Below are positions 24,197 to 36,312 of a stretch of DNA of 64,000 bases, piece by piece. The notes under the pieces are model-generated. The model did no database searches. It was not told the DNA's origin and saw only the letters and a list, made by a program, of their open reading frames with translations. A program made the position numbers and the translations under genes. This DNA comes from Escarpia spicata (taxonomy: Eukaryota; Annelida; Polychaeta; Sabellida; Siboglinidae), in contig OZ023211.1 in NCBI GenBank assembly GCA_963995525.1, positions 57,246,032 to 57,310,031 on the forward strand. Reading direction: 5' to 3'. How positions within the stretch are numbered: the first letter of the stretch is position 1; each line of letters begins with the position of its first letter.

Positions 24197-24227
24197 AGAT
24201 GGCTGCAACAGCGCCAGCGAAGGAAGG
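24197..24227 (+). CDS. Possible first coding exon
   Basis: The context CAAGATGGCTGC is a good start context and YY1-like. The short frame MAATAPAKE runs to AAG followed by GTAGGG, a usable donor. The local CpG content is raised. No downstream exon was identified, so this is a weak call. Confidence 0.2.
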
Positions 24228-24589
24228 TAGGGACTAGATGTTTAGAACGGCAAGCAGTTGTAGACTGTTGTATATATTGCTTTTGGGTACAACAAGAAAA
24301 TTCGTTATTGTTGACTAGTCTATTCCCGGAGGCAGGCACGCGCATGCAAGAAAATAATATAGTTATTGTCTTTAAACGTTATTGTTCTATCGTATCGTAA
24401 TGTAAACACATATATAGACAGACACGTACATACGCACTGGCGTGATGTGTCCATAATGCATATTGACAATCACAATGCAAATACAGACACGCTTGTGCTT
24501 AACAAATTATAGTTAGATTATTTGGTTGTGATCAAAGCACTAGAAACAAATGTATCGTCACTTAAAGGACACATATCAATGAACTAGTT

Positions 24590-25880
24590 CTTCTTCTTCC
24601 AATACACGCCTAGCCTCAACATGCTGAGGATACAGGCGGTGCCGTGGCATGGCAGGCGAACAGGAAATTTTTGTTTTGTTTTTAGAGTGCAATATATAAG
24701 AACACAAATTAGTGTGTGAATAAACAGAAATACGTGCAGAAGAACTTGTTCACGTCTAAAACATGGGGTAGTGCAAAGTCTGGATGTTGCTTTTAAACGC
24801 ATCTAGGCTGTTTTGATTTACAATATATTGAGGGAGGGAATTCCAAAGTCGAATGGTACTGGGGGAAAAAGAATATAAATGGTAGTTGCATCTGGAGTGA
24901 GGGATAAGGTAAGATAAGGAATGTTGTTTTCTAGTGACTACGTTTACAGGAATAAGGTATTGGTTTGCTGGTATACCCACTAAGCCATTTGCTATCTTGT
25001 AAATCATACATAGTTTTGCATCGGTTCTTCTGTCTGATAGGGATCTCCATCCTAATGTCTGGAGCATGTCTGTTACACTGGAGGTATTGTGGTGGCGATA
25101 TAAGACATCGGGCTGCACGGCGTTGAATCATTTCTAGTTTGTTTATTTGTGTAAGGGTATACGGATCCCAGACAGTACAGCTGTTCTCCACGATGGGTCT
25201 GACAAAGGTGAGGTAGGCCTGAGTTTTTATTTGAATTGACGGAACTTTGAGATTTCTGCGGAGGAAGCCTAGTGATCTATTTGCTTTTAGACAAATGTTA
25301 TTTATGTGGGCATTCCACCGGAGATCTGAGGTTATGGTTAGACCAAGATATTGTACCTGTGAAACAGTTTCTAGTGTTTGACCATGAAGCATGTATTGAT
25401 TGTTAATGACAGTTTTGTTTCTTGTTACAGGTATAACATGGCATTTTTGAAGATAGAATTCCATGTTCCAGGTTATGGCCCATTTTCCAAGTTTGTGAAG
25501 ATCTTCCTAGAGCACAGCTGTATTTGTCTTAGGCTTAAGGGCTATATACATTATGGTGTCATCAGCAAAAAATCTAACTGTAGATGTAATATTGTCTGGG
25601 ATGTAATTTATATAAAAGAGGAATAGACAAGGGCCAAGTACAGACCCTTGTGGTACTCCGGATGTTACGGTTACCTCAGAGGAGGCCTCGCCCTCTATTA
25701 TGACTCTTTGAGTTCTGTCTGTTAAAAATGATCGAATCCAGGAATTTGTTTTGCCTTGGATGCCATAGTGATGGAGTTTGTAAGTCAGTTTTTTTTGTAC
25801 TTCCAACATAACTGAAATCCTGAGATGTTTTCCAGTTAGGCAAACAATTATTGCATGAATATCCCCTTCCAAGACATTAC
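24590..25880 (-). pseudogene. LINE ORF2, RT to C-terminus, 5' truncated
   Basis: Frames from high to low coordinates carry, in order: GIQGKTNSWIRSFLTDRTQR, VTVTSGVPQGSVLGPCLFLF and VRFFADDTIMYI (catalytic FADD), all in 25507-25872. Next comes VQYLGLTITSDLRWNAHINN, with AYLTFVRPIVENSCTVWDPY and LEMIQRRAARCL, in 24931-25464. Last are the tail motifs MLQTLGWRSLSDRRTDAKL and RLWNSLPQYIVNQNSLDAFK in 24756-25118. At least two frame breaks. The loss of everything before RT block B suggests ordinary 5' truncation. Jockey/CR1-type. Confidence 0.85.
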
Positions 25881-25940
25881 CGAAGATGGTGTCTAACAGT
25901 ATGCTTAGAATGACTTCTTCCTTATGTGTTGTCTACATAC

Positions 25941-26094
25941 CTGCTCTGGTCCTATTTCTATATTTGATTACAGAGGCATGTTTATTGTGTTTAGCTCTCC
26001 TGCTGACATCAACAAGTGTCTTGGCTCTCTCTCCCAGGAGGGCACTTTTAACTTCTAGTGAGGAGATGGCAATGCAGGTTCTTCCATAAGTCAC
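25941..26094 (-). CDS. Orphan internal exon, unrecognised
   Basis: A 154-bp open exon lies between a tgtgcag acceptor and a CAG/GTATGT donor on the minus strand. Its frame reads VTYGRTCIAISSLEVKSALL, then GERAKTLVDVSRRAKHNKHA and SVIKYRNRTRA. It is polar/basic and coding-like. The LINE at 24.6-25.9 kb would lie in the following intron. I do not recognise the family; neighbouring exons were not found. Confidence 0.4.
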
Positions 26095-26609
26095 CTGCAC
26101 AATGTAACGTCGTTCTACTCCCTCAGTAAATATAAAGGGTGGTCTGATAAAACTGCCTTTAGTATGCCTCTCCTGGGTATGTAGAAAGTTGACTGATATA
26201 CACAATGGACAGGGCCATATGCCACACATATGCCACACACATGCACGCACGCACACACGCACGCATGTACACACACACATACATGGTGTAATTTCAGAAG
26301 CTATGGTTGAGTAGTGGTGGGATTATGAAAGCTATCCATCAGCTAGTTTGAAGAAGACAGAGAGTTGACAGGTATTTATACAGTACTCGCGGCCAGTCAC
26401 ACAGCGTCACACTGAATGGGGTGATGACGAACAACGGTGAGCGCTGTTTTGTGGACTTAACCGTCTAAAAGTGCATAACTAGTAACAATATATTTGTGAC
26501 TGAATGCTGTTAGAGTATTGTGTTGTAAGTGCAGACATACTATGTCATTTGTTTGTTTAAGAACTGTTGAACTGTGTTGTTTATAACAATAGTGTTCCAG
26601 TGTTGTGTG

Positions 26610-26635
26610 CGGCAGGTTCGATCCCTGCTGGTGCT
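26610..26635 (+). repeat. tRNA T-arm-like sequence (possible SINE remnant)
   Basis: GCAGGTTCGATCCCTGC forms a perfect 5-bp stem with a 7-base TTCGATC loop, as in a tRNA T arm/Pol III B box. No A box or full cloverleaf is visible upstream, so a tRNA gene is not supported. A degenerate tRNA-derived SINE is possible. Confidence 0.3.
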
Positions 26636-26639
26636 CACT

Positions 26640-28290
26640 GTCCATACACAACTGGTTGTGCACACACACTTATTCCATTCAATAGCAATAGCAATAAAGC
26701 CATCTAAGCTAAGTTAATACCACTTAAACAACTATATGAAATAGCACAGCAAATTAGCATGCCACATAAAACATGGTAATGGCAGCTAGGTAGGAAGAAA
26801 CTTCAGAAGGCTAAGCAATGACTCTGTCGTAGAAACAAGGGTGGAAGACAAATAATTCAAGTGGGTTGAACATTTAGGAATTTGTACATATAGTTTTAAA
26901 TTCACAGAGATAACCCATCAACAAGGGAGTATTTCAACCTGGGCATGAATACAACACTTTACCTCCCAAAATCATCGTTTTGTATATATATATATATATA
27001 TCATAGCACACCAACATGTGATGCAAATGTTGCCTAAGTGCTATGCAGTGAAAATATGGCTGGAGGAAAGGAGCCAACTTGCATGGTTTCTACAGAAAGA
27101 CGTCAGTATGTGACCACATAATAATGCTTAATATTCGACAACTGCAACTGTACTCTAGTATGAGAGGCTATACTGCTAAGGATGGGTGCAGTACTCGGAT
27201 GTGTAGTGCTGTAATGCAATAGTTGATTTTGCAAATTTTTAATGTGTAATTGTTTGCAAAACTTTGGATAATACCGAACTGTTTTTACCAGGTGCATTTG
27301 TTAGTTGTGCAATTTGAACTGACATGCTTCAAACAGTGTAGACGTTAATCACTAATGCATTTTTTTCTGGATTTTGAAAGAAATGAATGATGTATATTGT
27401 AAGGTATATTATGTTCTGACGTTGTGGTTTCTAGATTACCAGGTATTAAAACAGGCAATTCTCATTTACTTTATTCTATGATTAGAGATAATGAGCGACT
27501 AGACTTTTTGTTTTCACTTCTCTAGACTTAAGTACGAATCGGCTTGCTCTTTGCTTAATTAACAAAATGCCAGTTCTTGATGTGTTTACCATAAAGGTGT
27601 ATTATATTCAACAATATGTAGCCAGTAAAATCTGTACTATTATTGCCATCTTGATATTTTAAATACAAGTTTCAAGAGACAGTGTTACAGAATGTCAAAT
27701 GTTTCAAACAAGTTCAATTTAGGGAATAACAAAATAATGTTCTTCTTGAGGAAACATTGTGCTTCTTTATATAAAAATAAATAATACACAAGTTCCTATT
27801 GACAGTATACATACTTGAATCATGTGAACTTTGCTTATTACCCCCAATATGGACAAAAACCCAACATTACCCAGCTAAATGTAGATCTACACACCATAAA
27901 CTGTGTTCATGTTGGAACCAATAAACATCCAGTTTTCACCAGGTCAGATATTCTCATGCAGCTAGACGAGCATGTCGATAAATCTTTAAATAATTTACTA
28001 CGAAAACCTAACGTTTCTTTACTATGCGCTTTTGACATTTTCATGATAACATACTGGTATCTAAAATATAAGGCAACAATGCAGTATTTTGAACATAGAT
28101 ATCATTAAACCGCACATTGTTCATCCAACTCTACAAATCTACAAAAGCAGGCATGGAACATGTGAACTGTTGCACATTCTAATGAAATACATCACAAGAT
28201 TTCTTTCCCCTACAACTCTGTTTCTGTGTGGAAAAATATTCCATAAGTATTTGGCATATTTAGCATTTGCGCTCAATACATACTTTGTAT
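26640..28290. other. No gene supported
   Basis: Contains a (TA)n tract near 26980 and a 97-codon + frame at 27815-28108 without recognisable domain or low-complexity bias. I would not call it a gene. Confidence 0.35.
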
Positions 28291-28295
28291 CTGAC

Positions 28296-28832
28296 CATCA
28301 CTTCTGTTGGCATGACCTAGTTGTATCGGACCATCACTTCTGTTAGCATGACCTAGTTGTATCGGACCATCACTTCTGTTGGCATGACCTAGTTGTATCG
28401 GACCATCACTTCTGTTAGCATGACCTAGTTGTATCGGACCATCACTTCTGTTGGCATGACCTAGTTGTATCGGACCATCACTTCTGTTGGCATGACCTAG
28501 TTGTATCGGACCGTCACTTCTGTTGGCATGACCTAGTTGTATCGGACCATCACTTCTGTTGGCATGACCTAGTTGTATCGGACCGTCACTTCTGTTGGCA
28601 TGACCTAGTTGTATCGGACCATCACTTCTGTTGGCATGACCTAGTTGTATCAGACCATCACTTCTGTTGGCATGACCTAGTTGTATCGGACCGTCACTTC
28701 TGTTGGCATGACCTAGTTGTATCGGACCGTCACTTCTGTTGGCATGACCTAGTTGTATCGGACCATCACTTCTGTTGGCATGACCTAGTTGTATCAGACC
28801 ATCACTTCTGTTGGCATGACCTAGTTGTATGA
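28296..28832. repeat. 36-bp minisatellite, about 15 copies
   Basis: Unit core GACCATCACTTCTGTTGGCA followed by TGACCTAGTTGTATCG, repeated without spacers. A few recurring variants (TTGGCA/TTAGCA, CCAT/CCGT, ATCG/ATCA) are distributed along the array, as in recent unequal exchange. Confidence 0.95.
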
Positions 28833-28839
28833 TTGCACA

Positions 28840-29510
28840 AAATTACCTTCAGCATTAGTCCAGTCGAACTTGGGTGCTGAGACTCCTCAATATTTTCGTG
28901 AGGGGTTGGGGGTGCAAATCGAGGTTTATGTTGGAGAGCCTGAAGATGAGTTTTTTGCCGAACCTTATGGGGTGATGCAAATTGAAGTGTTCGGATACCT
29001 TCAACAACAACTGAAAACTAGTTACAACCCACTCCCTTCGTCTTCCGACGCGAATTTGCGAAACAGTCTCAGATAAACCTTGCAGCATACTATCAATAAT
29101 GCACCTGATCTAATAACAAGTAAAATCTACACTCACAGCTTACATGGCTTTGCATTGTACATTAAACATCATTATTTGCAGTATTTACATTTGTCATTAT
29201 GAGTGAACAACAAATATGAATAAACTTTGATGTGTACCTCTCCGGATTGGATGAATAGCCAATCGTCAAAAATAATGTACAATGTCATGTTCTAAGCGTT
29301 GTCCGACTTACTCTGTTAACCGATTAATGCTACATTTTTTATACACACGGAATTTTCATCAATATAACTGGTGGCTCCCATGAGAGCGGCTTTTTAAGAT
29401 TAGTGTCAGTCTCCCTGGCTCACACGTGGTGATTTGTACACTATGTGATTACTATATTTATGCTTTTGCATACTCACTTATTGAATTATATGTGTATGGG
29501 TCTTAATAAA
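28840..29510. other. No gene supported
   Basis: Open frames on both strands over 28825-29088 overlap each other and show no known domain. No splice structure was found. Confidence 0.3.
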
Positions 29511-29515
29511 GAACT

Positions 29516-29575
29516 TCTGCCTGCCTGCCTGCCTGCGTGCCTGGCTGCCTGCCTGCCTGCCTGTCTGTCTTTCTG
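29516..29575. repeat. (CTGC)n microsatellite
   Basis: Imperfect CTGC tetramer run with CGTG, GGCTG and CTGT variants. Confidence 0.9.
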
Positions 29576-29879
29576 ACAGCGAAAAGCGGAGTGGTGCTGA
29601 ATCAGAACTTCTGGCGCATGTTATGATCCGAGACAGCGCGATAGCGGACTGGTATTGGAACTTCGACTAAGCCCCTCCCAACAGTACTTGTATTCCGACG
29701 CCAGTGTGAAAAGTCCGTAGTTAATAAAGTAGAATTTTAAATTCGAAATATCGAGTTTATCGCTGTATGTGTATGGCTGAATGATGGACGCCATTGAAAA
29801 TTTTACACTCTGCAAGATGTCAAAGCAAACTTGTCCTCGTTCCTTCCCCTGGTGTTCCAGCATAAACGACACATATTAA

Positions 29880-30600
29880 ACGCCGCCTGAAAGGACGATT
29901 TGGATCTGACATCACATTTGTGGATCTCCAAGAAAAGACAAACGTTGTAACGCTAACAAAAATGCGGCAACACTTTTGCATGACTCCTATCACAAAAAAT
30001 GGGTGTTGAGAAGGCCGACACTAACAAGTTTGTGGGAAATGCCGCTCGGGCCATAGAGGATGACATTGGCACACTAGACCAGTCATTCGATATAGATCTA
30101 CCAGCCACCTGCACATGTCTGCATTAACAAACTTGAGTCGCATTATTCTTACCCGCATGAAGAACCTGCTTGAGAAGGGACGCGGCAATATAGTAGAAGA
30201 AGAAGCGCAGAATGTTATAGTTGTAATTAGCCATGTTATAATGGAAACAGTTTATCACCAGTCTTACATGTCGCGTTTGCTGTTATTTGTATACCAGACA
30301 ACTAGATCGAATGTCAATTGTTAAACGCATTATCGTCACGGGGCTTCAGTGCTGTACAATGAACAAATTATAGCATTTAAGAAGTCAGCTGTCTTGAGCG
30401 GACCAGCCGGCGCCTTGGTTGCTGGACTAGTTCAGACTGATTTCGGTGGCGGATTCTGTCAGTGAGTGGCAGACAATCTTGATTACAATGACGATGCTCT
30501 TCACGGCCAAGAAGCGACTCGTGTAATCAGTTGCACACCAGTCTTACATGTCCCGTTTGCTGTTATTTGTTGGATTTATGAGCTTACCAAAAGAAGATCC
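29880..30600 (+). pseudogene. Decayed ORF of a dispersed repeat family
   Basis: Conceptual frames give FGSDITFVDLQEKTNVVTLT, then an 'NEQIIAFKKSAVL' segment near 30363-30400, then 'ADNLDYNDDALHGQEATRV' and 'SCTP' near 30468-30541. Stops interrupt it repeatedly. The order (DITF..L, long gap, DN-D-N--L-G---T) recalls a hypothetical protein family abundant in invertebrate genomes and probably transposon-borne. I cannot name it with certainty. Confidence 0.35.
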
Positions 30601-30643
30601 ACATACTGAAGTCATCAAATGCGAGAAGAATTATAGTCCCACT

Positions 30644-30768
30644 GCCTAAATGCACAAAACCTAGTCGCAATGCTCCAACCGCATAGTTGGAATGCTCCAA
30701 CGGCGTAGTCACAATGCTCCAACGGTCTGGTCGCAATGCACCACTTTTGGTCGGAATGCCCCACTGAT
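30644..30768. repeat. 22-bp array, GTCGCAATGCTCCAACCGC type (copy 2)
   Basis: Three to four 22-bp units with the same first (CTGCCTAAATGCAC) and last (GCACCACTTTTGGTCGGAAT, GCCCCACT) segments as 16597-16740, but different flanks. No transposase lies beside this copy. Confidence 0.85.
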
Positions 30769-30779
30769 TATTATTGTCA

Positions 30780-31180
30780 AACCTATGCATATATAGATGA
30801 TGCAATTGTATATATTAAAACATTAAATATTAAATGCATAATTAATATAGAAATAACATGTTTCGTTGATTTTCTGTACATTCTTGAAAGTAAACTGTGT
30901 TTTGTCTTCGTATACACGTGTATGACTGTATTACACAACCTATCATTAAATATCGTTTACATTGACCTTTGATGTGTAGAAATCATGTAGTAATAGCCTA
31001 ATAGGGATCCTGCTCATGCGTTGAGCAGATCTTTTAGCTACTCTGGCATTGTTTTATTGAGCAGGTCGGTTTGTTTGAATAACGGCATTGTATCAAAAAG
31101 AGTGTACAAAGTACATTGAAATAAAACTTTGGACATCAACGATATATAATTTATGTTGGCTTGGACAGCGGGTTGAAGAC
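30780..31180. other. No gene seen
   Basis: AT-rich, short frames only. A 12-13 G run lies at its right edge near 31181-31193. Confidence 0.35.
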
Positions 31181-31234
31181 GGGGGGGGGGGGACTATATA
31201 TATACAGTTATTATGATTGATATCGTATATGTAT

Positions 31235-31408
<174 letters not shown>

Positions 31409-31409
31409 C

Positions 31410-32455
31410 GTGCGTGCTTTTGTATTATTTATTATAATTTAAAAACTAATATTTTTGTATTTTAATTAATCCTTTGTACATATGTTGTACTATGTAAATG
31501 GTGCATGAATGGCTCGGCCATCGAAAATAGTGTAAACTAAGTATGTTACCGAGGGAAAATAGAAATTATTAATTAATTAATACACGGAGTGAGACTCTAA
31601 TAAAACAATTACTGTATTATAGTTACTATATTATTTCGCGGAAGTTTTCGTTTTGATTTTCTAGAAATAATTGACGGTTATATCGTATACAAGTGTAGAC
31701 ATTCATTATTAAATTACACTGAAATGATGACCTTTGAATTTTAATGTGACAGGCTGACAACAACAACAGTGACAATAGTGGCGAGTGTGTGTGAAGAATA
31801 TTTAGAGGCTTGTGTAATTGGCTTCTCTACTCCTGGCTTGTTTTATTGAGCAAATTGTTACACGTTGTCTGTCCTTTGATGCGGAGGCCATAGCAACTGG
31901 CTTAATATCCTTGTATTGTTTCATTATACATACCGTTTTGTTTGAATAACGCGTCCGACATTAGCAGCATCTAGACGTTGGCTTCCGTTTGACTTTGATG
32001 ACGTGAAGGCCTACCTGGGTAATCCCGTTCTTACTAAGTCCTCCTTGAATACTTTGAATAAAAGTTAGGAACTGAGCAGATCTTGCGTGTCAGAATTGTG
32101 TTAGTATATTGTCTTACGTTACATTCTGAATAACAAGAAAATACATATATATATATATATAGACAGACAGACAGACAGACAGATAGAATTGTGTAAATCA
32201 TACATACAAACATAATCAAACAATTGTAACAGACGGTGAAATTACATTCAATTCCGGGCTGACAGTGGAGTCAACCAAGGCTGTAACTAGTCCATTAAGT
32301 TAAACCAGTATAAAATAAGTACTTATTTAGTGAACTGGTCAACCTCAGAATAACTGTGTTAACAACGTAATCATAATTACACGTGTAGCGTGTGAATTAA
32401 GTTGTTATAATAGATCAGATAGGTAAGATGTAACAACAATAATAGTAACTAATGT
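31410..32455. other. No gene seen; (AT)n and (GACA)n tracts at 32140-32185
   Basis: AT-rich sequence with one compound microsatellite. Confidence 0.4.
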
Positions 32456-32459
32456 TCAA

Positions 32460-32795
32460 TTAAGTAGCGTAGCACAAATATTTGTTGATACTCTTCTTCT
32501 CTAAGAATGTGTGTAGTGTAGTCACGGTTTTGTAAACACTGGATATTGCACCTGTTGGCGACCCCTGTGTGATGTAGATTTGTGAAGATTGGTCAACGCT
32601 AAACGTGCTTTTGAGTGTCTGTGCTTTCTTCTCAATTTCCTTCATCTCCTTTCCCGCCACGCGGACAATAGCAGGTATCCGATTGGTGCATTCGTTACCA
32701 ATGAGGACATGGCTCCATTGTCTTTGACTGCTCAGTAAAAGTTCTTTGTTGTTACCACTTAAATATCCAGTCATTCTGCTTTTCGACGTATGCAT
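32460..32795 (-). CDS. Hypothetical 111-codon ORF or terminal exon
   Basis: An uninterrupted minus frame ends at a TAA. Segments include SQRQWSHVLIGNECTNRIPA, IVRVAGKEMKEIEKKAQTLK, VDQSSQIYITQGSPTGAISS and TLHTFLEKKSINKYLCYAT. Amino-acid composition is balanced, unlike the repeat-frame ORFs nearby, and it may be the last exon of a gene. I recognise no domain and no certain splice acceptor. Confidence 0.3.
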   Translation of the reverse strand: MHTSKSRMTGYLSGNNKELLLSSQRQWSHVLIGNECTNRIPAIVRVAGKEMKEIEKKAQTLKSTFSVDQSSQIYITQGSPTGAISSVYKTVTTLHTFLEKKSINKYLCYAT

Positions 32796-32799
32796 GTCA

Positions 32800-34560
32800 T
32801 GACACTTATGTTCATGATCATTATCGTGTTAGTTATATGTACTAAATATTCTTATTAGGTAAAAACGCTTATTTTTATAGATCGTTTATTGCAAGTGTAA
32901 TACATACAATTTTTTTTTAATTCTGAGTGAATAGAGATACCTTTGTCAATTCCCATTAAAATTTATGCTAGATTTTAATTGAAAGTTGACCAATGAATGC
33001 GAGCTAGGATAACAAACATTATTTCTCTTGACCACAAGGTCAAGGAAATGCGTGAATCACACTTCCTACCTGAGTGATAAGATTCCCAGATGACTGTTTA
33101 CATTATTTGTACATATTTGTGATTTGCTAGGTGGCAGCGGACTTGCCAGAGCTGGTGGTGCACGGCACTTAAAGCAGCGAGAAAGAGGAGCTTGAGCATG
33201 AAGGACAAGGGAGGAGCTAGATGTAGCCCACTAGATCACAAACAATGCTTTCGTGCAGAATCATTGTTAAAAGCAAATTTTCAGTTAATTTTGCATCTTT
33301 GGCTAGTAAAGGTAAACAAAATTAGGGTGGCAATTTGTTTACGCAGGATACGTTTACCAAATTCCATACGCCCCCCCCCCACCATTCAAATTGTACTAAT
33401 TTTTCATTATAACATTTAATAAATGTCTACATGTCTATAATGATGATAATGGAGCGCTTATCATTGACAATACCCATTTATATTAATACAGGTGTGTCTT
33501 AGATATATGTGAGCGCTTGTGGAGATCCGTCATCTTTAATTTCAAAATGGTGGTGACACAAAAGGAGAATAAGGAGAATTACCTAATGGCATTTTATTTT
33601 ATTTGACACATTATGCGTTTGCAAAATTACCGGTCTCCGGGTCAGCACCGCGGAATAATGAATGTATGGCACCCGGGTATAATATTTTGTCTTTTGCGTC
33701 GTTTTATTATAAAATTGGTGAAACAAATTAGTATTGAAACAAAGTTTATATGAAGTTGGGGGAAATTATGTATAGTATGTGGGGCATGTTGATTTAGTAG
33801 ATTTGTATATTTAAGAGACGAGCGGTCTCAGAATGCAACTTTATAGTCAACTATTCAACTATTTTGCAAGCTTTTTCAAATGAAAGAACACTTTAAGGAT
33901 ACAACGAACCAGTGATAAAAGAAAAGTGTATATTGCGCATACTAATATAGTAAAACGGTAGGTAATTCTGTCTTACAACCGCCATTTAAAAATACAATAT
34001 GGCGGCCCTATATAATACTTAAATATAAAAGGGCATTGTCAGTGGTAAGGGCTCCAGACACTGTAGCATAAACATGTAAAGAATTATTTTAAATAATTTT
34101 TTAATAGAAAATTAGCAGAATTTGCATGGTGAGCAGCTATGTTGAATTTTTTTAACTTATCCTGCTAAAACAATGGTGAGTTGAAATGTTTTATTGGTAA
34201 CTCAGAATACGACATAAGTCCCACTGTAAGCTGCGCAGTCTGCATTTCATTTCAAACAGTTAAATTAGAAAATACATATGACTGCCTTCCCCCCCCCCCC
34301 CCCCCGGGCAACGCCGAGTAACTCAGCCAGTTATAACGTAAATAGTCATTACCAAGTGTAAGTTTGCGATTAACAGACGTTCTGCATGAAATTACACAAG
34401 GGCTTACACTGCTAGCGTCATGAAAGCAGGAGGAAAATTAAGAAAATACTTTTATTTGTGCCTTGATTTTATTGTAGACATGGCATTTTCCGAGTATACA
34501 TACAGGATGAATACCGTCAAATGATGTATATGATGTACCTGTTCTCATATTTTACCATTT
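32800..34560. other. No gene supported
   Basis: Contains short homopolymers (C run near 33369-33381; C run near 34290-34306) and a small frame after a ttgctag acceptor near 33130 (VAADLPELVVHGT, stop), too short to call. Near 33982-34008 CCGCCATTTAAAAATACAA-ATGGCGG is an imperfect palindrome. Confidence 0.35.
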
Positions 34561-34564
34561 AGTT

Positions 34565-34747
34565 TAGGGCGGTTATAATTAGTGTCAGATAACAATGAAA
34601 TATATTATGTTACCTGTATGATAATATTACTGTGTAAACATTCAAAATACACAACATTGAGTAAATTCATATAAATGTGAAAATGTATGTGTGTATATGT
34701 ATATATATATATATATATTATATACAGTTATATATATATATATATGT

Positions 34748-34825
<78 letters not shown>

Positions 34826-35135
34826 ACACATATATATATATAATTATATATATACATACACACATTATTTGATTATAATTTGATACTCGTCATATTACGC
34901 TATTCTATTGTCCTGTATTTCTACATAGTAAAATATCATTTAGGTAATAAACTATGTTTAGTTTTTGTTGTCAATTGATACTAATTAACAGTCTTCCTAA
35001 ACGATGGCTAATATAGGAAGACTGTTAATTGGTGTCAGTTGACAACAAAATATAGTTTATTACCTAGATTATATTTTACTATGTAGATATACAGGATAAT
35101 AGAATAGCGTCATATGACGAGTATCAAATTATATA
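34565..35135. mobile_element. Foldback (long hairpin) element with (TA)n core
   Basis: Arms 34874-34998 and 35015-35132 are reverse complements of each other with few mismatches (AATTTGATACTCGTCATAT...AACAGTCTTCCT), separated by a 16-base loop. A third, more diverged direct copy of the right arm lies at 34575-34640 (AATTAGTGTCAGATAACAA..., ATTATGTTACCTG). A (TA)n tract at 34699-34860 lies between. The whole could extrude a stem of about 120 bp. A foldback transposon or an inverted MITE pair are the likely origins. Confidence 0.7.
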
Positions 35136-35139
35136 TATA

Positions 35140-35550
35140 TATGCCCCTTTATCCACTTTGGATCTAGCAGATCCATGTAGCAGGTAATCATGGTTAAGAT
35201 AGAAGGACTGTCATACAGTGTTCATAAACTTCACATTCACTGTTAATATGCACTCCCGGATTTGATTTGTCATTTGTTCTTAGTACAAAAACCGGGTAAA
35301 ACCGTTAACTCATTTCAATGTACAATTCTAGCTGTGCTGACATAGAGATTCGAGTCCTGGCTGTCTAAAATAGAGCGGATATTAACTACTCATTGCCTTA
35401 CAATAAAATAGTTGTGTTCTACTTGTTGATTTGTCTTAATTTATAATAGGTATCAATCGACGTCTACGGATCCGAACAGACTTGATGTATCTTCAATAGT
35501 TCGTAACCATTTATCAGGGCAGGTAAATTAATAATGACTTCATAAAATTT
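35140..35550. other. No gene seen
   Basis: AT-rich linker between the foldback element and LINE A fragment. Confidence 0.35.
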
Positions 35551-35552
35551 GC

Positions 35553-36300
35553 ATAGCAGTATCTGATGGCTTCGTCATTACAATTCGGGTCAGTACAACG
35601 TGAAACATCATGAGGTTTCAATAACAGATAAAAGCACATTGGTTTGAGTGTAATAGTTGTGAAGGTCTTGGTGAGTGGCAGCCCCCACGGAAGACAAGCA
35701 CAATTTGCTCCTGAGTGGATGCTTCAGAAGTAGGTAACAAGTTGACTGATATAATAAAGCATAAAGGTAGGTGGTCAGAAGAGACACAATCATAATTAAC
35801 TACCATATGAGAGATTGATAAATGGCTGGAGTGAGTGCTGAGCACACGGTCCAGCCAGCTCCTTGAGCCATGAGCATCACTGACATAAGTAAAAGCATCG
35901 GAAGGAAGACACTTAATGTCACTTGGAATTAGGCATTCATTAATAAAAGCATTGAGAAGTGGCGAAAACAGAGTGTGCTTATTAATATCCGCATTAAAAT
36001 CCCCAACGATGAATATGTTGGCTGTTTCAAATAAATCGCTTATAGCAAGTGTATCTTAGGATTTGTAAATGTTAAGCACGTCGTAAGCACTGTTCCGTAT
36101 GCTTCTGGCATTAAATGAAGCAATACACGGAGTGAGTTGACAATCCACAGCTAAGTCGAATCAGTTGTTGTGTATGTGCTTCCTAGGTGGAAAGTACTGT
36201 CCAATCTTTGTTCCAGCAGACCAAAGATTGACGTCATAGAGCAAGGTCGGTTTAGGAATGTCAGTTTAAAGGATGAATAAGAGTCGGAGTTACATCATTA
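35553..36300 (-). pseudogene. LINE family A, endonuclease domain, interrupted by LTR insertion
   Basis: Read from high coordinates: a conserved start (SFNARSIRNSAYDVLNIYKS, with a stop), then ANIFIVGDFNADINKHTLFS (the GDFNA box of AP-type endonucleases), SYLSDAHGSRSWLDRVL-like text and YDCVSSDHLPLCFII (the SDH box with catalytic His). It ends in NCNDEAIRYCY, identical to the start of the 7.8-kb LINE A copy. About 150 residues between SFNARS and GDFNA are missing, and one frame shift lies near 35690, so it is dead. The LTR element begins just past its end. Confidence 0.8.
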
Positions 36301-36312
36301 ATCATCCCTACA

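Noticed and set aside
26585..26640. tRNA gene
   Set aside because: Only a T arm is present; no A box, anticodon arm or acceptor stem could be drawn.
28296..28832. CRISPR-like direct repeats
   Set aside because: Units are contiguous without unique spacers, in a eukaryotic genome; it is a minisatellite.
34642..34883. Tyr-Ile repeat ORFs
   Set aside because: Frames through a (TA)n tract.
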